A stretch of 64,000 nucleotides of DNA, taken from the NCBI GenBank assembly GCA_963745175.1, contig CAVUWK010000013.1, forward strand, positions 1 through 64,000, read 5' to 3'. Both the position numbers and the translations under genes were made by a program. Positions 1-9,307 of the stretch are shown piece by piece; position 1 is the first letter of the stretch, and each line of letters starts with the position of its first letter. Source of the stretch: Bog-473 sp963745175 (GTDB lineage Bacteria; Actinomycetota; Acidimicrobiia; Acidimicrobiales; RAAP-2). Under the pieces are notes generated by a model. That model was not told the DNA's origin. It worked only from the letters and a program-made list of their open reading frames with translations, and ran no database searches.

Positions 1-97
1 TGCCGCATGGTGGCACCCCGTCCCGGCGAAGGGGAGGCACCCTCAGCACGCTCGGTACCCGCCTTCTTCCCAGATGCTGGGTCCCGATATTCTTAGT

Positions 98-114
98 TGT
101 CAGGTACACTGACA
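98..114 (+). promoter_or_regulatory. Inverted-repeat operator and -10 of the MarR gene
   Basis: TGTCAGGTACACTGACA is a perfect inverted repeat (TGTCAG, 5 bases, CTGACA). It contains a TACACT -10-like hexamer at 105-110, 11 bases before the ATG of the MarR gene. MarR proteins bind palindromes of this size and usually repress their own promoter, so autoregulation is the simple reading (inference). The first ten bases recur at 7850 in front of the amidohydrolase gene. Confidence 0.55.
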
Positions 115-121
115 TTCTGCT

Positions 122-595
122 ATGATTGATCAGATGGCAGACGCCCTGGCACATGGTCCTGGACCGGAGGCGAACCTGGGCTACCTGTTTCGACTCGCCC
201 ACCAACGGTTCCGCGCTGCACTCGAGGATGCTCTGGAGGATTTGGGGCTGTCCGCGCAGGATTACGTCATCCTCAGCGTGTTCGAATCGCGACCTGAGCT
301 CTCGACTTCTGAACTGGCGCGGATCACTCAGGTCACGAGGCAGACGATGCACTCCGCTGTCCAGTGGCTCGAGACCGCTGGTCTGCTCGAGCGGAGACCA
401 AAGAACCAGCGGGTCGTCCTTATCCGTCCGACAGGCCGGGGCCTTAAGACCCTCAAGGCCGCAACAGACCGCGTGCGCGTGATTGAGCAGGCAGCGCTCG
501 CCGGTCTCACTCGCAACGACGAGCGGGCGGTGCGGACCTGGCTGGCCGACGTGGCTGCCATCCCAACGAGCTCTGGACAGATCGGCATCAAGTGA
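122..595 (+). CDS. MarR-family transcriptional regulator
   Basis: 157 residues, normal MarR length. The winged helix-turn-helix lies at about residues 40-110: a helix with LGLSAQDYVIL, then STSELARITQVTRQT as the HTH, then a wing around ERRPKNQRVVLI. MarR dimers sense small molecules or oxidants and release DNA. The gene is followed after 19 bases by an alpha/beta hydrolase with a clear ribosome-binding site, so the two probably form an operon and the hydrolase may act on the ligand or its relatives (inference). The palindrome just upstream suggests autoregulation. ATG at 134 is a less likely alternative start. Confidence 0.9.
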   Translation: MIDQMADALAHGPGPEANLGYLFRLAHQRFRAALEDALEDLGLSAQDYVILSVFESRPELSTSELARITQVTRQTMHSAVQWLETAGLLERRPKNQRVVLIRPTGRGLKTLKAATDRVRVIEQAALAGLTRNDERAVRTWLADVAAIPTSSGQIGIK

Positions 596-614
596 AAGGA
601 AGGCGCATCCGCTC

Positions 615-1547
615 ATGACTCTCGAAGACCGCATCCATGAGGCCGAGGCCGGCCTATTCCATACCGTCGGAGCGGAGGTTGACGAGTCCTTTCTCGACCT
701 CGCTCACACTGGCGGGCGCGTGCGGCTGCTTGCAAGCGGCAGCGGCCCGCCAGTGATTCTGCTCCACGGCGTTTCGCTCAGCGCTGCAGCCTGGGCGCCG
801 TTGTTCACCGCGCTCCCTGACCGCAAACTGCTCGCTATCGACCTTCCCGGGCACGGTCTCTCAGACCCCGCCTCCTATCGACGTGATCATGTCCGCCAGG
901 ATGCGCACCAGTTGATCGAGGACATCTTCGACGCGCTCGGACTTGAGGAAGCGCCCGTCGTGGGGCACTCGCTCGGCGGAATGCTTGCGCTCTGGTATGC
1001 GGCAACCGGCGCTGGTCGGATCTCGAGCCTGATCGCGATCGGAGAGCCCGCCGTCGCGCTTCCGGGCGCCCGTGTACGGATGCCGCTGTCGCTGCTGACC
1101 GTCCGCGGACTCGGGTTGGCTGTCTTGCGCTCACCCAGCCCGCGCCCCGTCTATCGACACCTTCTCGCCCAGGGCCTCGGTTCAGCAGAGGTTGCCGGCG
1201 CGCCGGACTGGCTCATCGAAGCGCTACGCCTGTCGGCCCGTCGACCGGGGAACGCGAGAACCGTGAACACGCTGATGTACGCGATCGACCACTTCCGGCG
1301 ACCTCGCGCCGAGAGCGTCCTCACGACCCAGCAGCTCGCCGCGATCTCAGTTCCCATGATGTTCATCTGGGGAACTCACGCCCCCTACTTTTCCGCGGAC
1401 CGTGCCCGAACCTTGATCGAGCAACTGCCAACCGCGACGTTTCACGAAGTGCGCGGAGGACATGGTCCCTGGCTCGTAGATTCCGAGCTAAGCGCGAAGC
1501 TGATACAAACCCACCTCACCAGCACGTCGGCCACCCGCCGCGAATGA
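615..1547 (+). CDS. Alpha/beta hydrolase
   Basis: 310 residues. The ATG at 615 is preferred because AAAGGAAGG lies 10 bases upstream; the open frame extends further back inside the MarR gene. The fold is shown by the oxyanion HGVS at about residue 51, the nucleophile elbow GHSLGG at 117-122 (Ser119) and the C-terminal GGHGPW (His283). The acid is probably the Asp/Glu after the sixth strand. Substrate is not predictable; esters or ring-cleavage products are usual for this family. It sits 19 bases after the MarR gene and is likely cotranscribed with it. Confidence 0.9.
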   Translation: MTLEDRIHEAEAGLFHTVGAEVDESFLDLAHTGGRVRLLASGSGPPVILLHGVSLSAAAWAPLFTALPDRKLLAIDLPGHGLSDPASYRRDHVRQDAHQLIEDIFDALGLEEAPVVGHSLGGMLALWYAATGAGRISSLIAIGEPAVALPGARVRMPLSLLTVRGLGLAVLRSPSPRPVYRHLLAQGLGSAEVAGAPDWLIEALRLSARRPGNARTVNTLMYAIDHFRRPRAESVLTTQQLAAISVPMMFIWGTHAPYFSADRARTLIEQLPTATFHEVRGGHGPWLVDSELSAKLIQTHLTSTSATRRE

Positions 1548-1637
1548 ATTTCACGGGACAGAAGCACTAGCCCATAAGTGGATTCGGACTGGGGCACTCC
1601 CCAGCTCGGCGAACAGGGTCTCACTCTGACTGGCTGT

Positions 1638-2081
1638 TTAGTCGTCTCCAGACCAATTCCATCGAGGAACCTCGCGGAAGGGGTGAAGCTCGTCATCGGT
1701 CTCGGCATGCGAGTTCTGCATGGCAACCTTCGAGCCGAACTCCACATGTGATCGGACGGCCTCCCGGAAGTCCTCGTCGTCGGGAAGGTCTGCCGCGTCC
1801 ATGGCTGCCACGTACAGGTCCACGAACCTTTGTCGTTGCTCTTCGGTGATCTGAAGATGTCGGTGGACATTGATCAAATGGGCAAAACCGAGCTCTCGGG
1901 TGAAACGGTCGGGACCACCGAACGATTCGGCGGTGAAAGCGGTGAGGTGATCGACATGCTGGGGCTGGCCCGCTCCGAAAAGCGGCTGGAGCAGCGGGTC
2001 CTTGAGGACGCTGCGGTAGAAGGCGTCTTCGAGGCGGTGGAGCGCCTCCTCGCCACCTGCGAATTCGTAGAGGGACGGCAT
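1638..2081 (-). CDS. Group II truncated haemoglobin
   Basis: 147 residues. The sequence begins with the globin-like FAGGEEALHRLEDAFYRSV and carries DPLLQPLF, the ESFGGP turn and a histidine-rich helix (LINVHRHLQI) that should supply the proximal haem ligand, then ends with PRWNW. These are hallmarks of actinobacterial truncated haemoglobins of the GlbO type. Members bind O2/NO and are linked to respiration or nitrosative stress. It stands alone. A TACGAT hexamer six bases before the ATG suggests a leaderless mRNA. Confidence 0.88.
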   Translation of the reverse strand: MPSLYEFAGGEEALHRLEDAFYRSVLKDPLLQPLFGAGQPQHVDHLTAFTAESFGGPDRFTRELGFAHLINVHRHLQITEEQRQRFVDLYVAAMDAADLPDDEDFREAVRSHVEFGSKVAMQNSHAETDDELHPFREVPRWNWSGDD

Positions 2082-2087
2082 TCTCCA

Positions 2088-2093
2088 ATCGTA
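2088..2093 (-). promoter_or_regulatory. -10 element, leaderless globin promoter
   Basis: On the minus strand TACGAT is separated by six bases from the globin ATG, so transcription should begin at or within a base or two of the start codon. It is one of at least ten such arrangements in the window. Confidence 0.5.
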
Positions 2094-2176
2094 CGGGCGA
2101 CGAGTCGTGCGACCAAAAACGGACGGACCGACCTACGAATCGTCACCCCGACCCGGCGGACGGTGACAGGGCGAAG

Positions 2177-2689
2177 CTAAAAGCTCCAGCGTGTTTCGCT
2201 GAACCTTTCTCCTTTACCAAATCCAAAGCCGGTCTCGGGTGCGACGCGATAGACCAGAACCTCTGCTCGCCGAATGGCGTCACCCAGGCCGGACCACGTT
2301 CCATCTGGTGCAACGAAATGCGGTCCGTACTTCGACTCGTAGGTGTTGGCGATGCGTCCAAGCTCGGCATGGTCGATCACACCTTCCGCCGTTCCCTCAA
2401 TCACGAGGTCAAGACCGTGGAGAGTGCTCTGGCCCGTTGTAAGGATGCAATGACAGTTTGCAGAGAGGTTCTTCGCTTTCCGTTCGTTTGCTCCAGTACA
2501 GAAGTACAGAGCCCCTTCGAGCCAGATTCCCAACAGGGGCGTGACATGTGGGCGGCCGTCAGGTCGAACGGTCGAAAGCCAATACACCTCGGCGCCTGCC
2601 AGCTCATCCCGAGCCAGAGACCACGCCGTCGGTGTCGCATTCGGGCTGCTGAAGGCGCTCAGCTCGGTTACCGGAACCAGTTCAGCCAT
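2177..2689 (-). CDS. Pyridoxamine 5'-phosphate oxidase-family protein
   Basis: 170 residues with the split-barrel flavin-binding pattern: WLSTVRPDGRPHVTPL at about 37-52 and LYFCTGANERKAKNL further on. In actinobacteria this family includes FMN- and F420-binding reductases; the cofactor here cannot be decided from sequence alone. A GGAG motif lies before the ATG. It is a single gene between the globin and the divergent NUDIX gene, with about 210 bases of shared upstream DNA. Confidence 0.88.
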   Translation of the reverse strand: MAELVPVTELSAFSSPNATPTAWSLARDELAGAEVYWLSTVRPDGRPHVTPLLGIWLEGALYFCTGANERKAKNLSANCHCILTTGQSTLHGLDLVIEGTAEGVIDHAELGRIANTYESKYGPHFVAPDGTWSGLGDAIRRAEVLVYRVAPETGFGFGKGERFSETRWSF

Positions 2690-2900
2690 GCCACTCTCCG
2701 ATCGTGTGCGTTTGTGCGGGCAAACGCTGCGACGCTGGGCAGGTCGCTAGGCCCATCGTCGCAGATGCCCCCTTGGTGCCCAACTGCCCAACCGTTCTGG
2801 CGACGGGGCGACCCGCGGAGACTTTGGTCGATGAACCTATATGGGGGCTGCCTGACGCTCCCGTCGTGCGTGAGGACTCCCGGTCGGTCACGATGGGACG

Positions 2901-3440
2901 ATGGGCACGCCTCTCGAACGGCCGTCGGCACGCGTAATCGTCATCGACAGGACCGGCAGCGTGTTGCTTTTCCGGATCGAAGACCCTCATGACCCCAGAC
3001 CCCCGCTCTGGATCACTCCGGGCGGAGGGGTCGAGCCGAACGAAGCACTTGGCGGAGCCGCAGCGCGCGAGCTTGCTGAGGAGACGGGCGTGGTCGTTGA
3101 TCCGGCAGAGTTGGGCGAGCCCGTCGCCACCTGTCGGGGCGAGTGGACTTTCCGCGGCCAGTCCCTCTACTCGGTGGATTCCTTCTTCGTGTGGCGTACG
3201 GATCGTTTCGAGCTATCGACTGCGGGATGGGAGCCTCTTGAGCACGAGCTCCACGCAGCATGGCGATGGTGGACGATCGAAGAGCTCGACACCACGAACG
3301 AACGCGTCCTGCCGGCTCTTCTCGGCGATGTCGTTCGGTCGATCATGCAGGGCACCATCGGCCGGTCGCCCATCGAATTGCCCTGGGTGAACTTCGACAG
3401 GATCGAGATCGACCCGTCGACGGGGCTTACAAGTGGCTGA
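2901..3440 (+). CDS. NUDIX hydrolase
   Basis: 179 residues. The Nudix box is complete at residues 42-64: G at 42, E48, then RELAEETGV at 56-64, which supplies the metal-binding glutamates. NUDIX enzymes hydrolyse nucleoside diphosphates linked to another group; specificity is unknown here. A CACGAT hexamer ends six bases before the ATG, close to the leaderless pattern. Single gene. Confidence 0.9.
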   Translation: MGTPLERPSARVIVIDRTGSVLLFRIEDPHDPRPPLWITPGGGVEPNEALGGAAARELAEETGVVVDPAELGEPVATCRGEWTFRGQSLYSVDSFFVWRTDRFELSTAGWEPLEHELHAAWRWWTIEELDTTNERVLPALLGDVVRSIMQGTIGRSPIELPWVNFDRIEIDPSTGLTSG

Positions 3441-3575
3441 CGCCGTTCGGCGAGCTGGGAAACCTACGGGCCGTCAGGAGCCTTCCAGAAGTCCCGTACC
3501 TCCTGTCTGGTACCGCCTGGGCAGCGGTTTCAAACACCACTCTTGATCACGAGCGCCCGGACGACACCCGTGGTC

Positions 3576-3980
3576 CTACGAGGGCCGCAGTGATGCCTCA
3601 GGGAGAATTGGTTCGAACAATTTGATCGGATTGCCCGAGGGATCTTCGAGCAGTATTTGCTTTCCCCCCACACCCGTCACGATCTCGTTCCGGAACCGGG
3701 CACCATTGTCGCGCAGCTCCTGCACCGTGGATGAGATATCAGGGACCTCGATGGTGAATCGATTCCATCCTCCGGGCTGTGGCATCGATCCATCGGGCAT
3801 CGCCTGACCACCACCGGGCCCGCCACCGGTCGCGCTGAGCACGAGGCGAAGATCACCGCGAGAGAGCATGGCGAAAGTGGGTGCGGGATGCATCACTTCT
3901 TCAAAGCCGAGCCGTTCACAGTAGAAGGCAATGGCCTCGTCGACATCATCGACGATATAGCGAACACTCACGGTTGCCAT
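3576..3980 (-). CDS. VOC-family (glyoxalase/bleomycin-resistance-like) protein
   Basis: 134 residues with paired beta-alpha-beta-beta-beta modules: VRYIVDDVDEAIAFYCERLGF at the start and ILLEDPSGNPIKLFEP at the end, the usual ends of this family. GAGGAAACC directly before the ATG is a good ribosome-binding site. Metal-dependent lyase, dioxygenase or binding roles are all known in the family and none is singled out. Confidence 0.88.
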   Translation of the reverse strand: MATVSVRYIVDDVDEAIAFYCERLGFEEVMHPAPTFAMLSRGDLRLVLSATGGGPGGGQAMPDGSMPQPGGWNRFTIEVPDISSTVQELRDNGARFRNEIVTGVGGKQILLEDPSGNPIKLFEPILPEASLRPS

Positions 3981-4099
3981 GGTTTCCTCGATTCAGCTCG
4001 ATCTCCTGTGAAAACGTCCGCACCTTTGCACTACGTGCTGTGGCCAGCGCCTGGCTCGGTGAGCTCCTCAGTGTGGCGGATGCGGGTTTGCTCCAGTCC

Positions 4100-4513
4100 T
4101 TAGCCGGCGAAGGCGCTCACGACGCCGACCAAATTGCCTTCTGAGTCCTTGAACCACGCCCCCTCGCGTCCATCCGGCGTCCGAGCGATGCCGTTCTCGG
4201 ACCGCGTTTCAGCCGTGTTGTACTCCTCGAACTGCACGCCCCGGCCCCTCATGTCTTCGACGGCAGCGCGCACGTCCGTGACCTGAAGTACGGCCTGCGT
4301 GAACTCTCCAGTCGACCTCGCGTGGGCGGGATAGATGACGAGCTGGTTGACACCATCACCAACCGTGAGGCTCACCCGCCCATCGCTCGCCTCGAGAAAG
4401 TGGGACTCGACCGCATGGAGTCCTACTCTTTCGATGGAGAACGATTTGGCTCGGCTCAGATCCTGTGCCGGCAGCGCTGCTGTAATCCCAGACGTCATCA
4501 TGCACACCCTCAT
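4100..4513 (-). CDS. VOC-family protein
   Basis: About 137 residues from the ATG at 4513; a start at 4498 (MTSGITAAL) is equally possible, each with a purine-rich stretch upstream. It has one clear module start (LPAQDLSRAKSF) and the C-terminal GAWFKDSEGNLVGVV typical of VOC proteins. Only about 100 bases separate it from the preceding VOC gene on the same strand, but the two are not close paralogues by eye. Function unknown. Confidence 0.75.
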   Translation of the reverse strand: MRVCMMTSGITAALPAQDLSRAKSFSIERVGLHAVESHFLEASDGRVSLTVGDGVNQLVIYPAHARSTGEFTQAVLQVTDVRAAVEDMRGRGVQFEEYNTAETRSENGIARTPDGREGAWFKDSEGNLVGVVSAFAG

Positions 4514-4696
4514 AGCACTCCTTGAGCGCCGCCTGCCATAGTGCCGCGCCAAAGTGAACCGGGATCGCCCGATATCGCTTGCGTCGCCCGAGAGTGCTGG
4601 ACGTCCACCGACCAGCGAACCTGGATATTTGACGGTGACGTGAGGGACGGCGGAGATCCAGACCTGGACGTCCTCGATCGTTCTGGCTCGTAGCCG

Positions 4697-5513
4697 TTAC
4701 GGATCGTCGGCGTGACGGAGCCCGAACTCCCAGATCGACCTGCTGGCGTCGATCTCTCCGGACGTACGGCCGAGGAAGAGGCTCAGCATCAGCCCGAGAT
4801 GCGCCCCGGGCCACGTGTGACCGGCCCCCCATGACGTCCACAGCGTCACCTCGCCTGGCTGGCCCTCCGCCCCGTAGCTCGTCCGGGTCAGCGTCGGCTC
4901 ACCGCTACTTCCGTCGCTGGAGCGGTGATGCCGTTGGAGAGCGCCCATGCCCGGGCGGCCTAGGGGACGCTCTCGTTCCAACGTTGTGTGCCGCTGCCCC
5001 CGTACGGGTTGATCCTGTCCCTGGTGCCGTGGAACGACAGGATTGGGACCGACCGGTGTAGCGGGACGACAGGCGAGCGCAGCCCCGCCACCGCGCCTAT
5101 CGCCTGGACGAGCTCAGGGTGAATGCTGGCGAAAACGCTCGACAACCGAGCACCGCCGGACATCCCCGTCACGATCACACGACTGCGAGGCGTCCGATGT
5201 CGCCTCAGGAGCTCGGTGGCGAGCGCAGTAATGTGGTCGACGTCCCAGCTGGGATCCCACTCGTAGCCGGCTCGGATCGGCTCGATGCCTGGGGAAATAC
5301 CACGACGGCGCTTGCGCTTTGGGCCAGCTGCTCGAAACCGGACAGGCGTGCTTGGTTCGCCGCGGTCGAGCGGGTGCCGTGGAGGCTCATGATGACCGCC
5401 AAGACTGGCGCGCCCGATAAGGGCTCGGCGACGAGGTAGGAGCGATTGGCGCCGCCCACAGTGATGACCTGCTGCTGGAGAGCCACGGGCCAGTATCGCC
5501 GACGGCGTCTCAT
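4697..5513 (-). pseudogene. PHB-depolymerase-like (LpqC-type) esterase, frameshifted
   Basis: Reading down the minus strand, three pieces in three frames make one protein. The first has a signal or anchor region and NRSYLVAEP with MSLHGTRST (to about 5275). The second has GYEWDPSWDVDHITALA and the nucleophile elbow TGMSGGARLS (about 5265-4985). The last is LWTSWGAGHTWPGA to the stop at 4697, with the catalytic-His context GAGHTWPG. This is the pattern of polyhydroxybutyrate depolymerase-family esterases. Two indels break it; whether they are real or errors cannot be told here. Confidence 0.7.
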
Positions 5514-5552
5514 GGGGCGTCGCTCGCCTGAAAGGTCTGCCACACTGAGCGC

Positions 5553-6404
5553 ATGGCGGAGCGCCATGGCTGGGAGGACTGGGCCTGGGACGAGACCGTG
5601 TTCGAGGGCACCGCCGCCTACTACCGGCAGGGGCGCAAACCCTATGCCCTTGCTCTGGCTGATGCGCTCACCGAGCACCTCCACTTAGATGGTCGGGGGC
5701 GTCTCCTCGACGTCGGTTGCGGGCCTGGCACCGTCGCTCTGCACTTCGCCGACCTCTTCGAGTTCAGTGTTGGACTCGACCCGGATCCCGGAATGCTGGC
5801 TGAGGCCCAACGCGCTGCCGCGGAGGAACAAAGAACGAATGCCAGCTGGATCCAGATGCGAGCCGAGGATCTTCCCGGATCCCTTGGCACGTTCCGCGTG
5901 ATCAGCTTCGCCCAGTCGTTCCACTGGATGGACCGACCACGGGTGGCCTCGGCCGTACGGCAAATGCTCGATGCCAATGGTGCCGTCGTCCAGGTCGACC
6001 TCTGGCACACCAGCCCGCCGAGCCAGGTGCCCCCGAGCGGGCCATATCCTCCGATCCCCGAGGCGGCCATTGATGAGCTGCGTCGCCGCTGGCTCGGTCC
6101 GGACCGCCGTGCCGGTCAAGGGTTCCGGAACACCTCGCCCGATGGGGAGGACGCGGTGTTCCAGGCGGCCGGGTTCGCGCCCGAGGAACTCGTGGTCGTG
6201 CCGGACGACCGGGTCCTCGAACGTTCGGTCGAGGAGGTGGTGGCCTGGGTTCTCTCTACCTCGTCAACAGCCCCTCACCTCTTCGGAGATCGCCTGGACG
6301 AATTCGTCCGGGATCTTCGTCGCCTCTTGCTCGACGTGTCTCCCGAAGGCCGTTTCACCGTGGCGCTGTCAGACAACCGACTTCGCATTCGACGGCCGCA
6401 CTGA
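5553..6404 (+). CDS. Class I SAM-dependent methyltransferase
   Basis: 283 residues. Motif I is LLDVGCGPGTVALHF at about 47-61, followed by the acidic end of strand 2 (VGLDPDPGM) and an IQMRAEDLP motif II region. The N-terminal AYYRQGRKPY resembles small-molecule methyltransferases of the UbiE/Tam type. It is divergent from the broken esterase with only 39 bases between starts, so they share a promoter region. Substrate unknown. Confidence 0.88.
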   Translation: MAERHGWEDWAWDETVFEGTAAYYRQGRKPYALALADALTEHLHLDGRGRLLDVGCGPGTVALHFADLFEFSVGLDPDPGMLAEAQRAAAEEQRTNASWIQMRAEDLPGSLGTFRVISFAQSFHWMDRPRVASAVRQMLDANGAVVQVDLWHTSPPSQVPPSGPYPPIPEAAIDELRRRWLGPDRRAGQGFRNTSPDGEDAVFQAAGFAPEELVVVPDDRVLERSVEEVVAWVLSTSSTAPHLFGDRLDEFVRDLRRLLLDVSPEGRFTVALSDNRLRIRRPH

Positions 6405-6730
6405 GAGGGGCCACCCGCTACTGCACTGGTGGCAGACCCAGCTTGGCTCGAAGTTTCCGGTCATCACCGCGCAAACTGCTGTCGCGAAATATCTGCGTCA
6501 GGCTTGTCAATGACCCGCCAGATTCAGTCCCTCGACTCAATTGCTGTTGCAGACTTCTTCGTCCCTGATGGTACGGACGATCAGAGGATGATCCGATCTG
6601 GGCCATGTCTGTACCCTGACTCGTGCGACAAAGTATGCATCCTTGGATACGTCCAAATGGAGACGAGCAACCACGTTCCGTCTTGTTGGGACGGGGTTGA
6701 TTCGCCGGTGAGTGCTTCACCAGCCTTCGC
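6405..6730. other. Intergenic stretch, no gene recognised
   Basis: 326 bases between convergent genes. Short open frames exist on both strands but none has a recognisable motif, ribosome-binding site or -10/start pair. I see no clear terminator hairpin. Confidence 0.5.
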
Positions 6731-7314
6731 TCAGCCCGCCGAGCAGATCTGACAGGGCCGCATGCCGGCCCGCCCGTCCGGCCCGAGCACGCGCAGGTCG
6801 TCGGGATGGTGTGCGATCACCGCGCAGTCGGAGCGGTGGTACACCGTCCCCGACGCCGTCGCGTAGCGGGCCGACGAGACGTCCATGTCCATGTCGACAT
6901 CTCCGGCCGGACCGTCGTACCGCCGGCCCGCCAGCGCGGCGGCGATCAGCTCGAGCATCTGCTGTTGCTCCTCGTAGTGCGGGTCGGCCTGGTCGTAGAG
7001 GCGGTACAGCCAGTGTCGTCCCCAGAACAGGAAGCTTCCCACCACCATGCAGCGGACCCGACGAAGCAGGCGCTCACCATGTAGGGGATCTGCTGCTGGA
7101 CGACCCGGGCGTGCGCCGTCCCGTACCACCCGATCAAGATGAAGACGACCCCGAGCGGGATCAGCATCGCCCCGGCGACCACCTGCCAGCTGTTGCGCAG
7201 GTCCAGCCGTCCCTCGCGATGCGCTTTTTGGGTGTGGTCGCCGCCCTGCTTGCCGCCTCCGTCTTCCCGGCGGCCCTCGTCGGGACTGCGGACCTCACTC
7301 GATAGGTCAAGCAT
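6731..7314 (-). CDS. Membrane protein with Ada-like Cys motif, frameshifted
   Basis: One gene in two frames joined near 7050. The N-terminal part is polar (about 40 residues), followed by a membrane segment (VVAGAMLIPLGVVFILIGWY) and a second (YMVSACFVGSA then VVGSFLFWG in the next frame). The soluble tail runs from WLYRLYDQADPHYEEQQQM to the stop. It ends with YHRSDC and GMRPCQIC, resembling the metal-binding cysteine cluster of Ada-type and related small domains. The ATG at 7314 overlaps the end of the upstream lipoprotein gene by 8 bases, so the two are translationally coupled. Function unknown. Confidence 0.65.
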
Positions 7315-7716
7315 CTAACGCCTCCTTACGGCAGCGAACTGCCATCGAGCCAGCCGGCCCGGTGCAGTCGGCGGCCTCGGCGACGGGGGAGAAGTTGAAG
7401 CCGGCCGAGGTGGGCGTGACGATCGATGCCGGCGCCGGCGTCGAGCCCGCCGCTGCGCCGCCGACCGCGGCGGCGTGACTCGTGCCGGCGGCCGTCCTCA
7501 CCGCTGGACCGACCGAGGACGCGCCCGTACCAGTCGACGCGCCTGCTGTGGCAGCCGCGATCGTGGTCGTCGTCGCTCCATCGGGCCCCAGCCGTTCGCG
7601 ACGACTCCGTCCCACCATTCGAGCTCGCGCTCAGGTACGGGCCGACGCGCGACACACGAGGCCGCCACCAGGGACAACGCAGCCACCCCCAGGAGTCTCG
7701 CCGCTCTCTTGTTCAA
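7307..7716 (-). CDS. Small lipoprotein, frameshifted
   Basis: Starts at a TTG (7716) with MNKRAARLLGVAALSL and a lipobox VAASC, so it should be lipidated and exported. Reading then moves to another frame near 7585 and continues as a Thr/Ala/Gly-rich linker (TTTTIAAATAGAS) and a short C-terminal segment with FNFSPVAEAADCTGP. The stop overlaps the ATG of the membrane-protein gene. No family recognised; the pair probably works together at the cell envelope (inference). Confidence 0.55.
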
Positions 7717-7842
7717 TCAGGCCTGCCGCAACTAAGGCATCCACCTCGATAACTGCCCGAGAGAGGCCCGCCTGGCGCAATCTGAGGCAATTGCAACCCC
7801 GGTCCGTCTGCACCCGAGGGCTGCCCTCTTCCCTGACGTTCG

Positions 7843-7862
7843 TGTCAGGTGTCAGGTACCCT
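7843..7862 (+). promoter_or_regulatory. Promoter of the amidohydrolase with tandem TGTCAGG
   Basis: TGTCAGG occurs twice in tandem (7843-7849, 7850-7856), directly followed by TACCCT (7857-7862), seven bases before the ATG at 7870. The spacing predicts a leaderless mRNA. TGTCAGGTAC here is identical to the left half of the MarR palindrome at 98-107, so the MarR protein may also act here. Confidence 0.5.
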
Positions 7863-7869
7863 GGAAGTC

Positions 7870-9099
7870 ATGGCACTGCCCAGAATCATCAGCGTCGACG
7901 ACCATGTCGTCGAGCCGCCCCACGTCTGGCAGACCTGGCTGCCGAAGAAGTGGCGGGACCGCGGCCCCCGGGTCGAACGCAAGCAGTGGGGGAGCTTCAA
8001 ACACCTCTCGGGCGCCAAGTACGACATGCACGAGGACCCCGACGGCGAGTGGGGGGACGCCTGGTACTACGACGATCAGCTGATCTACGTCCACAAGAAG
8101 TTCGTCGCCATCCCGGCCGCCTCCGTCACCGAGGACGGCAAGGGCGACATCGTCTTCGACCGCACCCAGATGACGATGACCGCCATCACGTACGACGACA
8201 TGCGCAAGGGCTGCTGGGACCGGGACGAGCGCGTCAAGGACCTGGCGCTCAATTACACGGACGGCTCGCTCCCGTTCCCGACGTTCCCGCGCTTCTGCGG
8301 CCAGACGTTCTACGAGGGCGACGACAAGGAGCTCGGCCTCGCCTGTGTCAAGGCGAACAACGACTGGATGGTCGAGGAGTGGTGTGCGCCCACCAACGGC
8401 GTCAACATCCCGCTCTGCCTCATCCCCTTGTGGGACGTCGAGCTCGCGGCGGCCGAGACGAAGCGGAACGCCGAGCGGGGCGTCCGGGCCATCGCCTTCA
8501 GCGAGATCCCGACCCGCCTCGGTCTCCCCAGCATCAACACCGACTACTGGGACCCGCTCCTCCAGGTCTGCAACGACTACGGCGTCACCATCTGCATGCA
8601 CGTCGGGTCGTCGTCGTCCAACCCCATCGCGTCGCCCGACAGCCACCCCGCAGTCGGCGGTACCCTCGGCTTCAACAACGCCATGGCCTCCCTGGCCGAC
8701 TGGCTCTTCTCGGGCAACCTGCTGCGGTTCCCGAAGTTGAAGCTCGCCTACTCCGAGGGCCAGATCGGCTGGATCCCTTACGTCCTCGAGCGGGCCGACA
8801 CGGTGTGGGAGCAGCACAACTCCTGGATGCACACCAAGGACCGCATCCCCGTCCCGCCCTCTACGCAGTACTACGGCCGCATCTTCGGCTGCTTCACCGC
8901 CGATCGCCACGGCTTGCACTCACTCGAGGAGGTGGGCGAGGACAACATCTGCTTCGAGACCGACTACCCGCACACCGACACGACGTGGCCGTACTCCGAG
9001 GCCTACATCGAGAAGCTGTGCGCCGGCCTCGATGAGCAGACCGCCTACAAGATCCTCCGCGGCAACGCCATCACGATGCTGGAGCTCGATCGGGTCTAA
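7870..9099 (+). CDS. Metal-dependent amidohydrolase (ACMSD-like, amidohydro_2)
   Basis: 409 residues from the ATG at 7870, chosen because TACCCT lies exactly seven bases upstream. A TIM-barrel amidohydrolase: DxH metal motif at residues 10-12 (VDDHVVEP), barrel His in ICMHVG, and the late Asp/His region FETDYPHTD. Members of this family decarboxylate or hydrolyse aromatic and acyl compounds; large paralogous sets are typical of Acidimicrobiia and mycobacteria. It is a single gene. The shared TGTCAGGTAC upstream links it tentatively to the MarR regulator at 122. Confidence 0.9.
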   Translation: MALPRIISVDDHVVEPPHVWQTWLPKKWRDRGPRVERKQWGSFKHLSGAKYDMHEDPDGEWGDAWYYDDQLIYVHKKFVAIPAASVTEDGKGDIVFDRTQMTMTAITYDDMRKGCWDRDERVKDLALNYTDGSLPFPTFPRFCGQTFYEGDDKELGLACVKANNDWMVEEWCAPTNGVNIPLCLIPLWDVELAAAETKRNAERGVRAIAFSEIPTRLGLPSINTDYWDPLLQVCNDYGVTICMHVGSSSSNPIASPDSHPAVGGTLGFNNAMASLADWLFSGNLLRFPKLKLAYSEGQIGWIPYVLERADTVWEQHNSWMHTKDRIPVPPSTQYYGRIFGCFTADRHGLHSLEEVGEDNICFETDYPHTDTTWPYSEAYIEKLCAGLDEQTAYKILRGNAITMLELDRV

Positions 9100-9307
9100 C
9101 CCTCAGGGGCGCTCCACCTTTTGAGCCCCCGCCCGGCTCGCCGCCTGACCATTTGCGGCGGTCCATCCCGGACTGGGTCTCCAGCCAGCCCCCGGGCTGT
9201 ACACCCGTGATGGCGGTGCTCGTGCGGCTTGCGGCGTTTCTCGGCTCCAGGCGTGTTTCGGGGTGCGGCTGTACGGCACTTTCGGGCTACCGAAACAGAT
9301 GGCGGAA

